Source: Arthrobacter sp. MN05-02 (GTDB lineage Bacteria > Actinomycetota > Actinomycetes > Actinomycetales > Micrococcaceae). From it: a DNA stretch of 64,000 bases. The notes under the pieces were generated by a model. That model made no database searches and was not told where the DNA came from. It saw only the letters and a program-made list of their open reading frames with translations. Positions within the stretch are counted from its first letter, which is position 1; each line of letters opens with the position of its first letter. The position numbers and the translations under genes were made by a program. Of this stretch, positions 1-8,962 are shown piece after piece. The stretch spans positions 3,100,001 through 3,164,000 of the forward strand of contig AP018697.1 of NCBI GenBank assembly GCA_004001285.1. Direction: 5' to 3'.

Positions 1-253
1 CGGAGCTCGCGGCACTCGGCGCGTCGGCGATCTCGCTCTTCGACCAGGCGAGATGGAGGGCGTCACCCTCGAAGCGTGAGTTCGCGAGGGGTACGTAGTG
101 CTTGCGTGCGTTCAGCAAGCCGAAGGACACCGTGACCCAGGCAGGGACGCCGGACTCCTTCTCGAGGTGTACGTCGTTGACGTCGCCGAGCTTCTTGCCC
201 TTGCTGTCCCAGGCCGTTGCCGCCTGGAGCTTGTTGATTTCCGCCTGAGCCAT
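1..253 (-). CDS. PRC-barrel domain protein, N-terminal part (runs off the left edge)
   Basis: On the complement an open frame of 84 codons starts at the ATG at 253 and stays open to the window edge. The protein begins MAQAEINKLQAATAWDSKG and continues with KKLGDVNDVHLE and PAWVTVSFGLL. This matches the N-terminal PRC-barrel of actinobacterial stress proteins, which often carry a C-terminal DUF2382. A GAAGGG ribosome site lies 7 bases before the ATG. The exact role is unknown; these proteins are usually cytoplasmic and stress-related. The C-terminus lies outside the window, so DUF2382 cannot be checked. Confidence 0.8.
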   Translation of the reverse strand, partial: MAQAEINKLQAATAWDSKGKKLGDVNDVHLEKESGVPAWVTVSFGLLNARKHYVPLANSRFEGDALHLAWSKSEIADAPSAASS

Positions 254-327
254 CGAGGTTCCCTTCATCGGACGCGAGTACTTCCATTCCAGCGGAGATA
301 CCGCGGAAGGGCAATCGGTGGTCCTCG

Positions 328-1383
328 TCAGGCCTTGTCGGCAGCCTCGCCGAGCATCGGCACGAAACGGTCGAGCGCCCAGACCAGGCTGAGGGGGTTG
401 GCCGCCGAGATGGAGAGCGTCAGGGTGTTGTCGCTGTCGGCGACGAGCGCTCCGCTCTCCACGGCAGGGATCTGGCTGAGCAGGGGATCGCTCGCGATGG
501 CCTCCTCGGTGGCCTCGTCCGGGACCCAGGTGACGAAGACGTCGGAGTCCAGTTCGTTGGCACGCTCGGCCGACCACGGGATGAAGAACTCCTCGGAACC
601 CTTCGTGTTCGCCGTGACGACGTCGGCCTGCACCATGCCCAGCTCGGTCAGGAAGCGCGGACGGTTGTCGTTGGCGGTGTAGACGCTGACGCCCTCCGCG
701 CTGCCCGGCTCGAGGTTGCCGTAGATGAAGGTCTTGCCCTCGAGCTGGGGGTACTCGGCGGCCGCATCGGCGATGGCCTGCTCCGTCTCCGCCACGAGCT
801 GCTCGGCATCATCGGACAGGCCGAGCGCCTCGCCGATGATGCGCGTGGAATCCTGCCAGGCGGTGCCGTAGGCGACCTCCGGGTAGGCGACGACGGGCGC
901 GATCTTGCTCAGGGTGTCGTAGTCCTCCTGCGACAGGCCGGAGTACGCGGCGAGGATGACGTCCGGGGCCGTGGCCGCGATGTCGTCGAACGCGATGCCG
1001 TCCGTCTCGCTGTACTGTGCGGGCGCGTTCTCCGTGCCGATCGCGGCATCGAGCTCCTCGAGCTTCGCGTCCTTCCAGGGCGTGGACTGGTTCTCGTTGC
1101 CACCGTAGGTGTCGGCGGGCATGCCGACGGGCACGACGCCGAGGGCGAGGGACACATCCGCGTTCACCCACGACACGGTTGCGACGCGCTCGGGCTTCTC
1201 GGTGAGCGTCGTCTCACCGAAGGCGTGCTCGATCGTGACGGGGAAGGCGTCCGCGCCGGCGGAGGCACTGCTGCCACCGGTGGCCGCGGTTCCACTGTCG
1301 GCAGGGCCGGTGGAGCAGGCGGAGAGCGTAAGGGCGGCGACGGCGACGGCGGCGACGAGGCCGCGCAGGCGTGAGGGGGCCAT
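328..1383 (-). CDS. Iron-siderophore ABC transporter substrate-binding lipoprotein
   Basis: A 351-residue class III periplasmic-binding protein of the FecB/FepB type. A signal peptide ends in the lipobox LSAC (Cys about 23), so it should be anchored on the outer face of the membrane. The mature part reads VTIEHAFGETTLTEKPERVA, the usual start of siderophore receptors in this family. AAGGA lies 5 bases before the ATG. A DtxR/IdeR-type iron box sits 48 bp upstream, so iron repression is likely. No permease or ATPase gene is adjacent inside the window. The ligand (hydroxamate or catecholate siderophore) cannot be told from sequence. Confidence 0.9.
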   Translation of the reverse strand: MAPSRLRGLVAAVAVAALTLSACSTGPADSGTAATGGSSASAGADAFPVTIEHAFGETTLTEKPERVATVSWVNADVSLALGVVPVGMPADTYGGNENQSTPWKDAKLEELDAAIGTENAPAQYSETDGIAFDDIAATAPDVILAAYSGLSQEDYDTLSKIAPVVAYPEVAYGTAWQDSTRIIGEALGLSDDAEQLVAETEQAIADAAAEYPQLEGKTFIYGNLEPGSAEGVSVYTANDNRPRFLTELGMVQADVVTANTKGSEEFFIPWSAERANELDSDVFVTWVPDEATEEAIASDPLLSQIPAVESGALVADSDNTLTLSISAANPLSLVWALDRFVPMLGEAADKA

Positions 1384-1430
1384 GGGGGTCCTTGACTTCT
1401 GTGGCCTCGGAGGAGGCCGTGGAACGGGGT

Positions 1431-1449
1431 AGAAGTAAGGCTAACCTAA
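1431..1449 (-). promoter_or_regulatory. DtxR/IdeR iron box upstream of the siderophore-binding protein
   Basis: The 19-mer AGAAGTAAGGCTAACCTAA matches the DtxR/IdeR consensus TWAGGTWAGSCTWACCTWA at about 16 of 19 positions. The right half-site is perfect and the left half is degenerate. It lies 48 bp before the start codon of the siderophore-binding lipoprotein, a typical place for Fe(II)-dependent repression. Confidence 0.8.
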
Positions 1450-1487
1450 GCGGATCTGGATTACGAAATGCTTTCGTTGCGTAATAG

Positions 1488-1910
1488 CTACCGCTCGCGC
1501 GCCTTGCGGGTCTCCCGGTCGTTCGCCTTCTGCAGCGCCTCGACGAGATCCGCCTTGGACATCGTCGAACGCCCGGGCACGTCGAGCTTCTTGGCGAGGT
1601 CGTAGAGGTGCTGCTTGGAGGAGTTGGCGTCGACGCCTCCCGCCGTCGGCCGCGCTTCCGCCCGCCCTCCGGCCGCCTGGTCGTCCGACGGGCCCTTCTC
1701 CTCCTTCGGCTCCCAGTGGTCCCCCACCTTCTCGAAGCCGTGCTTCAGCGAGGCGAAGGCGGTGCGGCGCGCCCGCTCGCCGTCGCCGTACTGCTCCTCG
1801 GCCGCATCGAGCGTGGCCGCGAACGTGTCCTGGGCCTTCTCGTCGGAGCGCTGCAGCGTGCTCGGCAGCGTATCCGGCTTGACCTTGCCGTCCTTCGTGA
1901 AACGTGACAT
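1488..1910 (-). CDS. ChaB-family protein with C-terminal Rho_N-like domain
   Basis: A 140-residue protein. Residues about 10-60 match the ChaB fold (DTLPSTLQRSDEKAQDTF, then EEQYGDGERARRTAFASLKH and FEKVGDHW). Residues about 105-137 look like a Rho_N/SAP-type helical module (LYDLAKKLDVPGRSTMSK, then ADLVEALQKAN). The middle is a low-complexity charged linker. The ATG at 1910 is chosen because GGAGGG lies 8 bases upstream and ChaB homology begins right after it; the longer upstream frame is non-homologous. Function is unclear. ChaB was named for cation-transport regulation in E. coli, but the Rho_N-fused actinobacterial form is uncharacterised and may bind nucleic acid. Confidence 0.8.
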   Translation of the reverse strand: MSRFTKDGKVKPDTLPSTLQRSDEKAQDTFAATLDAAEEQYGDGERARRTAFASLKHGFEKVGDHWEPKEEKGPSDDQAAGGRAEARPTAGGVDANSSKQHLYDLAKKLDVPGRSTMSKADLVEALQKANDRETRKARER

Positions 1911-2138
1911 TCCTGCAGCCCTCCGGGAGATCGACGGCGGCCCTGCGGGACGGCCGGGCCGGTACGAGCAACCTACAGCAGGAGAACGGGTGGATTCGAG
2001 CATGGACAGTACCCTGTGCATCGGCCTCCGGTCGCTGTAGCGTGGAGCGCACCAGCCATTGGGGACTGCCAACCGCACGGGGAAGCGGTGTCCGAACCCG
2101 TGGCCGGACCATCACCTACGCGCCAATGGAGGACATTC

Positions 2139-3332
2139 GTGATCAGGAGTAACACCACCGCGTCCGGTACGCCCGGCAGGGCGAAGCACCGGGCCCTCGC
2201 ACTCGGCATGGCGACGCTCATCGCCCTGCCGTTGCTCACCGCGGGACCCGCCCGGGCGGAGGGGAATTTTCCCTCACCGAAGGGCACGACCAGCACCGCC
2301 AGCATCCTCACGTACGCCGACACCGTGAAGGCGCTCGAGAAGATCGAGGCGACGTCGCGCTACGGGTTGGACGTCTTCACCCTGGCCGAGGCCGGGACCG
2401 CCGTCGACACCAGCGAACAGGGCCGGAACCTGTACGTGGCGACCGTCGGCACGGGCCCGAAGGACGTCTGGGTGCAGGGCCGCATCCACGGCAACGAGCC
2501 CTACGGTGCCGAGGCGATCCTCAGCCTCCTCAAGGACCTGGGCACCAACGGGTCGCCGGAGTACCAGGCGATCAGGGACGCCTTCACCATCCACTTCATC
2601 CCCATGTACAACCCGGACGGCAGTGAGCTCAACATCCGCCAGACGGTCCTCTGGGACACAGCGGCGGACGCGCCCCGCACGGACGCGAACGGGCGGGACC
2701 TCATCGTGGACCTGAACCGCGACTGGGTGGCCGGCAAGTTCCAGGCACGCGAATCACTCGCCTTCTACGAGTACTGGACCATGGTGGATCCCGACTACGG
2801 CATCGACATCCACCACCAGGGGCTGAAGCAGCAGTACGGCACGGGCGACGACGTCACGCTGTCCCTCGGCATCTCGCTCGCTCCCGGTGGTCCCACCCTG
2901 CCGACGATCGAGGGCGGCGCCTACGACGTCCTCACCCGGCAGATGCACGGCTACGTCTACGAGGAACTCGAGGACACCGGCTTCATCACGATGGACCGCT
3001 ACCAGGTGGGCAACAGCCTCGAGATCGACATCAAGGGCGGCGTCGTCTCGGCGATGATGCTCGGGCTGAACTACCAGGACCTCAACCCGGAGGGCCATTC
3101 CAACCCGGTGGTGTTCTTCGAGACGTCGGGCAACACCAGCGACGGCTCGCTCGGCCAGAAGGCGCGCGGCAAGAGCATCCAGCAGAACATCCTGGCGATG
3201 CGGACCCTGCTCACCGGCCTCGCCAACGGCGAGGTCCAGCAGACCGATCCGGACGTGTGGGAGGAGATCCCGCACGCTCCGGTCACGGGGTACAGCACCG
3301 ACTACGCCGGAACCATCCCCGTCACGCCGTAG
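2139..3332 (+). CDS. Secreted M14-family zinc carboxypeptidase
   Basis: A 397-residue exported metallopeptidase. The GTG at 2139 is preferred because GGAGG lies 6 bases upstream and it opens directly into a signal peptide (hydrophobic stretch about 20-33, cleavage near TAGPARA about 34-40). The M14 zinc ligands are visible: HGNE (H117, E120), then DIHHQG (H225 or H226), and a catalytic glutamate in VVFFETSG (E328). It likely trims C-terminal residues from peptides or acts on cell-wall peptides outside the cell. It is monocistronic, followed by a 19-bp terminator hairpin, and convergent with the glycerophosphodiesterase gene. Confidence 0.85.
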   Translation: MIRSNTTASGTPGRAKHRALALGMATLIALPLLTAGPARAEGNFPSPKGTTSTASILTYADTVKALEKIEATSRYGLDVFTLAEAGTAVDTSEQGRNLYVATVGTGPKDVWVQGRIHGNEPYGAEAILSLLKDLGTNGSPEYQAIRDAFTIHFIPMYNPDGSELNIRQTVLWDTAADAPRTDANGRDLIVDLNRDWVAGKFQARESLAFYEYWTMVDPDYGIDIHHQGLKQQYGTGDDVTLSLGISLAPGGPTLPTIEGGAYDVLTRQMHGYVYEELEDTGFITMDRYQVGNSLEIDIKGGVVSAMMLGLNYQDLNPEGHSNPVVFFETSGNTSDGSLGQKARGKSIQQNILAMRTLLTGLANGEVQQTDPDVWEEIPHAPVTGYSTDYAGTIPVTP

Positions 3333-3349
3333 GTTTGACGGTCGGATGC

Positions 3350-3393
3350 ACGACGACGGCGCCTCCGCAGCCTCGCGGAGGCGCCGTCGTCGT
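3350..3393. terminator. Perfect 19-bp hairpin between convergent genes
   Basis: The arms at 3350-3368 and 3375-3393 are fully complementary (ACGACGACGGCGCCTCCGC and its reverse complement) around a 6-base AGCCTC loop. No T-run follows on either strand. It lies 18 bp past the carboxypeptidase stop and 53 bp from the convergent phosphodiesterase stop, so it probably serves both. Confidence 0.75.
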
Positions 3394-3445
3394 CCGCCCG
3401 GGATCCGCGCCTCGAGGCGTTCCTGCCGGGTCCGGCCCCGAGGAG

Positions 3446-4294
3446 CTAGCCCCGCGCGGCGAGGAAGGCCTCGAGTGCGGGCAGGTCATCCGTGTTGATG
3501 TGGTCCACTCCCGCCGCGGCGAGCTCCGACCAGACGGCCTCCCGAGCGGCGCCGGGGAGGTCCGGTGTCGCCCAGAAGCGGACCCGCGCGCCCTGGGCGT
3601 GCGCCGTGGCGACATAGGCCTCGAGCTTCGCCCGCTCGGAGGCCGGCATCTCGCCGACGCCCTGCCAGGTGAAGAGCTGCGTCCAGTTGTTGCTGATCAG
3701 CGGCATGATGCTCGACGGCAGGGCGGACCCGAGATCAATGGCACGGCCGTCGTAGAAGCTCAGTCGCTGCCGGTCGGCCGCCATGGTGGCCAGTGGCCGG
3801 TTCCCACTGATGACCACACTGACCGCACCCTGCTTGACCTTGCCGTTGCTGAAGCGCGTGAGCATGCTGCGGTGTTCCTCGAGGTCGGACTCGATCGCGG
3901 CCCATGTCGCCTCGGCGTCGCCCTTGATGTCCACGAGGAGCTGGAACTCACCGTCCCAGCCCGGGTAGACGCTGCCGGCCCTGCCGCTGACCAGCTCGTC
4001 GAGCGGATCGAGGTACAGGCTGTCGAGGGTCACACCCGGCGTCACGTCCTCGGCGTCGTGCGCCACGAGGAGTTCCCCGTCGACGAGGTGGACGTCGGCC
4101 TCGACGCTCGTGAAGCCGTGCTCGAGCGCGTCGTGCAGAGGGCGGTCGTGCTCGTAGTCGTTGTGCGCGTGGGCGGCGGCCTGCGGCGTCCCGAGCACGA
4201 CGGCGTCGCGGGCGGGAACTGCCGACGCCGGCGCGGCGGCGGTGAAGGCGAGGGGGACGGCGAGCAGCACGGCGATGGTACGTCCGGTGGTCAT
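3446..4294 (-). CDS. Secreted glycerophosphodiester phosphodiesterase-like protein
   Basis: A 282-residue protein with a Sec signal peptide (residues 1-25, ending APASA). GDPD-type metal residues are visible: HAHND (H42-D46), VEADVHL (E65, D67) and AHD (H79, D80), then VDIKGD. It belongs to the TIM-barrel group that includes GDPD and PI-PLC-like enzymes, and should hydrolyse glycerophosphodiesters or wall-teichoic-type phosphodiesters outside the cell. AGGAAG precedes the ATG. It follows the RimK-like gene on the same strand after a 113-bp gap holding a possible own promoter, so cotranscription is uncertain. The substrate is not known. Confidence 0.75.
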   Translation of the reverse strand: MTTGRTIAVLLAVPLAFTAAAPASAVPARDAVVLGTPQAAAHAHNDYEHDRPLHDALEHGFTSVEADVHLVDGELLVAHDAEDVTPGVTLDSLYLDPLDELVSGRAGSVYPGWDGEFQLLVDIKGDAEATWAAIESDLEEHRSMLTRFSNGKVKQGAVSVVISGNRPLATMAADRQRLSFYDGRAIDLGSALPSSIMPLISNNWTQLFTWQGVGEMPASERAKLEAYVATAHAQGARVRFWATPDLPGAAREAVWSELAAAGVDHINTDDLPALEAFLAARG

Positions 4295-4407
4295 GGGTCG
4301 TCAGCTTCCTGCAGGGTTCGGGGACGCTTCCGACGCTAGGGAACGGACATGATCAGGAGACCGACTCCGGCCGACCCGGCGGTGAACAACTCCGGACCGG
4401 ACGGCCC

Positions 4408-5355
4408 TCAGCCGAGGGTCGCGAGATACCGGACGAGTTCCCGGGGAGCCGACGTCGGCGCAACCGCCTCGACCGCCGCGTTGTAGTTGGTGTTCGTGTT
4501 GACGTCGTACGTCAGGACCCGCCCGTCCGCGGTCTCGATGAACTCGATGCCGCAGACCTCCAGGTGGTTGCGCCGCGCGAACTCCTCGAACTGCGCGATG
4601 ACGGGGTGGTCGAAGTCCTCCCGGAGGCTGAAGAGCTGCTGGTCCGGCTCAGGGGCGATCGTCGCACCGGGAGGCATGATGGGCTTGCCGGTCTCCGGAT
4701 CGATCGCACAGGCGTCCGCAGGGCAGAGCTGGAACCCGCCGCGCGCGGTGTCCGCCATGATGGCATAGACGAATCGTCCGCCGACGATCTCGGCGCGCGT
4801 GATGAAGGGCTCCGCTGCCTGGATGAACTCCTGCACCAGGGTGATGCCGTCGGCCGGCTCCTCGAACTCCTCCGAGGCGACGTAGGTCGCGAGATCCTCG
4901 TGGGAGTCGAACCTGCGCACCCCGAGGCCCTTCCCGCCCTGGTTGTGCTTCACGATGAACGGTGCGTCGAAGCCCTGTGCTGCCTCGACGATGCGGTCGC
5001 GGCCCACGGCTGCGACCGTGCGCGGAGTGTCGATGCCCGCGGCCTTCAGGGCGGTCAGCTGGTCCACCTTGCTCATCTCGAGCTCGAGCACCCGCCGCCC
5101 GTTCACGGTCCGCCGGCCGTGCGCTTCCAGCCAGGACAGGACCGAGCGCGCGTAGTCCTTGGACAGCCCGTGATCCCGGGTGTGCGCCGACGCACTGATG
5201 CGGGACCAGAAGATCCCTTCCGGGGGGACGGCGTCCAGGTCCAGCACCCCGTCGGTGAGCAGCCATTCGACCACCTCGACGCCCTCGGCCTCGAAGGCGC
5301 GGGCGAAGGGCGGGAACCATTCAGGGTTCTCGTGCAGGGCGTACACCGTTGTCAC
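4408..5355 (-). CDS. RimK-like ATP-grasp ligase
   Basis: A 315-residue cytoplasmic ATP-grasp protein. The grasp core shows PFIVKHNQGGKGLGVRRFDS (lysine and glycine-rich ATP loop, about 132-151), LVQEFI, ITRAEIVGG and the C-terminal metal-binding VLTYDVNTNTNYN. This resembles actinobacterial alpha-L-glutamate ligase-like proteins, which form amide bonds through an acyl-phosphate. The cysteine-containing insert FQLCPADACAID is typical of this subgroup. The acceptor is unknown, since no ribosomal or cofactor gene sits beside it. Confidence 0.75.
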   Translation of the reverse strand: MTTVYALHENPEWFPPFARAFEAEGVEVVEWLLTDGVLDLDAVPPEGIFWSRISASAHTRDHGLSKDYARSVLSWLEAHGRRTVNGRRVLELEMSKVDQLTALKAAGIDTPRTVAAVGRDRIVEAAQGFDAPFIVKHNQGGKGLGVRRFDSHEDLATYVASEEFEEPADGITLVQEFIQAAEPFITRAEIVGGRFVYAIMADTARGGFQLCPADACAIDPETGKPIMPPGATIAPEPDQQLFSLREDFDHPVIAQFEEFARRNHLEVCGIEFIETADGRVLTYDVNTNTNYNAAVEAVAPTSAPRELVRYLATLG

Positions 5356-5556
5356 GGAGGTCCTTCCGATCGGGAGTGGGACGGCTGGGGGGCTTCCTCG
5401 TCATAACCGGACCCGTCGGGCACCTATTCCGGCCCCGCCCACGGACATCTTCCCGTGGGCACGGCCGGCCTCGGGACTGCCCGCGTTCGGCGCGGGACGA
5501 CGATCGGGAGAGCTGTTCGGCTACGGTGTCGTCGTCGGGCTCGTGGTCGCCCTGGT

Positions 5557-5581
5557 CCCGGGGCAGGCCGTGTGCCCCGGG
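5557..5581 (-). terminator. GC-rich hairpin downstream of the AbgT gene
   Basis: The 9-bp arms CCCGGGGCA and TGCCCCGGG pair around a 7-base loop, 25 bp past the transporter stop codon. There is no U-tract, which is common for actinobacterial terminators. A second weaker stem (GCCCACGG with CCGTGGGC) lies near 5437-5460. Confidence 0.5.
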
Positions 5582-5605
5582 GACAGGACCTGCGGGCAGC
5601 GGGCG

Positions 5606-7177
5606 TCAGTCCTCGATGAAGATGTCGTTGCCCGGCCCCAGCGGCAGGTCGAGGTAGAAGAAGACCGTCAGGATGGCCACCCATGCGAGCCAGAACGGCA
5701 CCACGAACGGCAGCATCCGGGCCATCAGTGTGCCCAGGCCCGCTTCCGGTTCGTACTTCCTCAGCATGGTCAGCAGCACGATCATGTAGGGGTTCAGCGG
5801 GGTGATGACCTGCGTGGCCGAATCCCCTACCCGGAACGCTCCTTGGATGAAGGCCGGCTCGTACCCGAGCAGCGCGAACAGCGGGACGAAGACCGATGCC
5901 ATGAGCGTCCACATCGAGGAGCCCGAGATGATGAACAGGTTCAGCACGGATGCCAGCAGGATGAACGCGAGGATGGCCGGGTACCCGGTCAGCCCGATTC
6001 CCTCGAGCGCCCCGGCACCCGCGACAGCGATCCAGGAGCCGATACCCGACCAGTTGAACAGCGCGATGAACTGGCCGAGGATGAACGCGAGGACCAGGAA
6101 GCCGGCCATGTCCTTGATCGCCTCGCCCATGACGCGGGGTACGTCGCGCCCCGTGGTGATGGTGCCGACCACCCGTCCGTAGACGAGCCCCGGAATGGTG
6201 AAGAGGAGGAAGACGATGAAGACGATCGAGCTCAGCAGCGGCGAGCGCGGCAGGAACCCGCCCGTCTCGTTCCGCCAGGGCGAGTTCGGCAGGAGCACGG
6301 CCACCACGATCGCGAGCGCGACGACGACGCCCACGATCACCGACCACCGCAGGCCGCGCGCCTCCTGTGGCTCCAGTTCGGCTTTCAGGACCACGGGTGC
6401 CGCGGCGCGCTCTCCGTCCTCCACCACCTCGTCGACGGGGACGTCCTGCCGGGCGAGCCGGGGTTCGAGCACCTTGTCGATGATGAACCCGGCGATGACG
6501 ATCAGCACGAGCGAGGACGCGATGTTGAAGTAGTAGTTCGAGAGCGGCGTGACGGGTGCGCCGGCGTTGGGCAGGCTCTCGGTGACCGCCGTCGTGATGC
6601 CGGCGAACAATGCGTCGAGGCTCGTGACGAGCAGGTTCGTGGAGTATCCCGCTCCCGCCGCCGCGAACCCGCCGAGCAGCCCGGCCACCGGATGCCGCCT
6701 CGCAGCCTTGAACACGAGGGCCGCGAGCGGCGGGATGATGACGAAGGCGGAGTCGGACATGACGGAACCGACCACGCCGACGAAACCCACCGCGTACGGC
6801 AGGGCCCAGCGGGGAGCCGAGCCGAACACCTTGCGGATCAGGGCCCCCAGCAGGCCGGACTTCTCGGCCACGCCGACGGCGAGCAGGATCGGCAGCACCG
6901 TGGCCAGGGGCGGGAAGCCGAGGTAGTTTGCGCCGAGGTTCTCCGTCAGCCAGGTCATGCCCTCGCCCGTGAAGAGACCCTTGATGACCGTCGCCTCCTC
7001 GGCGCCCGGCACCTGCACGGTGACGTTGCCGAGGGCCATGCCGGTGGTGACCACGGCCGTGATGCCGAAGAGGATCAGGAAGAGCATGAACGGGTCGGGC
7101 AGCTTGTTGCCCACCCTCTCCACGCCCGTGAGAAACCGGTCCGTCAGTCCCGGGCGGGGTGCTGCAGTGGTCGACAT
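5606..7177 (-). CDS. abgT: AbgT-family transporter (p-aminobenzoyl-glutamate type)
   Basis: A 523-residue polytopic membrane protein with 12 or more hydrophobic segments. AbgT landmarks are present: N-terminal LTGVERVGNKLPDPFMLF, then GVVGSVMSDSAFVIIPPLA, GAGYSTNLLVTSLDALFAG and, near the C-terminus, GDSATQVITPLNPYMIVLL. The family takes up p-aminobenzoyl-glutamate, a folate breakdown product, while some members export sulfonamides. The ATG at 7177 has AGGAG 6 bases upstream; the open frame continues beyond it but homology does not. It lies 38 bp after an M20 amidohydrolase on the same strand, so the pair likely imports and hydrolyses aryl-glutamates. Confidence 0.88.
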   Translation of the reverse strand: MSTTAAPRPGLTDRFLTGVERVGNKLPDPFMLFLILFGITAVVTTGMALGNVTVQVPGAEEATVIKGLFTGEGMTWLTENLGANYLGFPPLATVLPILLAVGVAEKSGLLGALIRKVFGSAPRWALPYAVGFVGVVGSVMSDSAFVIIPPLAALVFKAARRHPVAGLLGGFAAAGAGYSTNLLVTSLDALFAGITTAVTESLPNAGAPVTPLSNYYFNIASSLVLIVIAGFIIDKVLEPRLARQDVPVDEVVEDGERAAAPVVLKAELEPQEARGLRWSVIVGVVVALAIVVAVLLPNSPWRNETGGFLPRSPLLSSIVFIVFLLFTIPGLVYGRVVGTITTGRDVPRVMGEAIKDMAGFLVLAFILGQFIALFNWSGIGSWIAVAGAGALEGIGLTGYPAILAFILLASVLNLFIISGSSMWTLMASVFVPLFALLGYEPAFIQGAFRVGDSATQVITPLNPYMIVLLTMLRKYEPEAGLGTLMARMLPFVVPFWLAWVAILTVFFYLDLPLGPGNDIFIED

Positions 7178-7215
7178 GCGTTCTCCTTGGCGGTCGGTGC
7201 TGCGGGTCGTGCGGG

Positions 7216-8535
7216 TCAGTCGAAGTAGGAGGGCACGTCGATCGCGCCGCCCTGGTCCTCGAACTCCTCGTGCACGGCGGTACGCAGGGAGGCGTCGACG
7301 AGGTAGTCCAGCGCGGTGAGCGCCAGTCCGACGGCGCCGTCGAGCGCTCCCTGCTCCGCCTCCGCGCTCCTGGCCGCCTCCGCGAACCCGCGCGTGTGCA
7401 GCGCCGTGGCCGGCTCGGCGATGCGGATGAGGGGATGGATCCCCGGGATGCGGTAGCTCACGTTCCCGAAGTCGGTGGACGCCGCGAGTGCCTCGGAGAC
7501 GACGCCGAGCGGAAGCGGGGAGCGCCCCCGGCGCTGCTGGGCGGCCACCCAGCGGCCGGTGAGCGCATTGTTCGTGCGGATGGGCAGGGACGGCGGATGC
7601 TCGTCCCACTGCAGTTCCACGCCCGTGCCCGTCATCAGGGCAGCGCCGCGGGCGACGTCCTCGAGCCGCCTGCTCAGGTCCTTCAGGGTCGCCGGCTGCT
7701 GCGAGCGGGCGTAGAGCTTCAGCACGGCGCGGCCCGGGATGATGTTGGGACTCTCTCCACCCTCGGTGATGTTCGTGTGGACGCGGTCCGACGGCGGCAG
7801 CTGCTGGCGGAGCAGGCCGATGCCCTGGTAGGCGAGGTTGGCGGCGTCGAGCGCGTTCCGGCCCATGAACGGCTGGGCGGACGCATGCGCCTCGACCCCG
7901 GTGAACGTGATCGTGAGCAGCCTCCGCCCGAGCCACACCTGGTCGGCGAGGTCGTAGCCGTAGGGGTGCACCATGATCGCGGCGTCCACGCCGTCGAACG
8001 CCCCGTTGCGGGCCAGCACCTCCTTGCCCGAATGCCCCTCCTCGGCCGGGGTCCCGAGGAGCACGACGCGGCCGGGCAGCCGGTCGGCCACCGAGGCCAG
8101 GGCCAGGAACGCGCCGAGGCCCGCGGCCGCGATGACGTTGTGTCCGCAGGCATGGCCGATCTCGGGCAGGGCGTCGTATTCGGCGAGGACCGCGATGGTC
8201 GGGCCCGCGCCCGCATCGCCCACCTCCGCGCGCACCGACGTCTCCACCCCGTGCACGCCCAGGCGGGCATCGATACCGTGCCGCCTGAGTTCCCGGTGCA
8301 GCAGCATGGCACTGTGGTGCTCCTGGAACGCCGTCTCCGGATGGGCATGCAACTGCTGCACCACGTGCCGGAGGCGCTGCGCGACGGCATCGACGCCCCG
8401 CTCGACGTCGTCGGCCAGTGCGGACGGCGCTCCGTCGAACGGGGACGGGGCAGGCACCGCGTCGGCGAGGAGCCTCCGCGTCCGCTCGTCGATGGACTGC
8501 AGGTACGCCGTGTCCGGCGGTGTGGGATGAGCCAT
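7216..8535 (-). CDS. M20-family amidohydrolase (AbgB-like)
   Basis: A 439-residue dinuclear-metal amidohydrolase. Metal and catalytic motifs are LAEYDALPEIGHACGHN, GTPAEEGHSGK and VHPYG, followed by the dimerisation lid (FTGVEAHASAQPFMGRNALD) and the C-terminal ligand region around DFGNVSYRIPGIHP. This is the AbgB and aminobenzoyl-glutamate hydrolase branch of M20. Together with the downstream AbgT gene it points to uptake and cleavage of p-aminobenzoyl-glutamate or similar N-acyl amino acids. A TAGGCT hexamer lies 6 bases before the ATG with no Shine-Dalgarno, so the mRNA may be leaderless. Confidence 0.85.
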   Translation of the reverse strand: MAHPTPPDTAYLQSIDERTRRLLADAVPAPSPFDGAPSALADDVERGVDAVAQRLRHVVQQLHAHPETAFQEHHSAMLLHRELRRHGIDARLGVHGVETSVRAEVGDAGAGPTIAVLAEYDALPEIGHACGHNVIAAAGLGAFLALASVADRLPGRVVLLGTPAEEGHSGKEVLARNGAFDGVDAAIMVHPYGYDLADQVWLGRRLLTITFTGVEAHASAQPFMGRNALDAANLAYQGIGLLRQQLPPSDRVHTNITEGGESPNIIPGRAVLKLYARSQQPATLKDLSRRLEDVARGAALMTGTGVELQWDEHPPSLPIRTNNALTGRWVAAQQRRGRSPLPLGVVSEALAASTDFGNVSYRIPGIHPLIRIAEPATALHTRGFAEAARSAEAEQGALDGAVGLALTALDYLVDASLRTAVHEEFEDQGGAIDVPSYFD

Positions 8536-8541
8536 CCGAGT

Positions 8542-8547
8542 AGCCTA
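8542..8547 (-). promoter_or_regulatory. -10 hexamer TAGGCT of a likely leaderless M20-AbgT transcript
   Basis: TAGGCT, then six bases, then the ATG at 8535. No ribosome-binding site lies between, so transcription should start at or next to the start codon. Confidence 0.55.
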
Positions 8548-8718
8548 AGCAACGATCAGCAGCCTGTGCACTCCCGGAACCCGAAGCCCGGCAATGCAGC
8601 GGCCGTGCTCGCCGAAAGATAACCTTCCGGAAATATCCCTGCAACACCGCTCCCGAATCATGGAGGAAGTCGCCCGCCAGTCTCAGCGGGCCGCACCCTG
8701 AACCGCCAAGGAGCACCC

Positions 8719-8940
8719 ATGACCGCCATCGCCAGCCCCAGCACCGCCCGCGTCCTCGACCTCGGCGCGCTTCGCACCGGAACCGTGGTCGAGGCTCGGC
8801 GGAAGAACGAGGTGCACTACCGCGGGCGCGTCGAGGACACCGCGCCGGGCCTGGGCGTCGTGTGGATCCGCGACGACATGGCCGGGCACCGCGCCATCCT
8901 CCACCTCGACGAGTACAGCATCTGGCACGTGGCCGCCTGA
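8719..8940 (+). CDS. Conserved small hypothetical protein
   Basis: A 73-residue soluble protein with no signal or membrane segment. It begins MTAIASPSTARVLDL and has a beta-rich core (TGTVVEARR, VHYRGRVEDTA, GVVWIRDDMAGHRAILHL). AAGGAG lies 6 bases before the ATG. It stands alone, divergent from the M20 gene and 34 bp before the ABC-F gene. The domain looks like a small barrel, but no family is recognised. Confidence 0.6.
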   Translation: MTAIASPSTARVLDLGALRTGTVVEARRKNEVHYRGRVEDTAPGLGVVWIRDDMAGHRAILHLDEYSIWHVAA

Positions 8941-8962
8941 CCCGCGACGCTCCGGCCCCTCC

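Noticed and set aside
5180..7228. A 682-codon open frame on the plus strand opposite the AbgT gene
   Set aside because: It is antisense to a clear membrane-transporter gene. Its product is rich in Arg, Asp, His and Gly with no domain, typical of a high-GC shadow frame.
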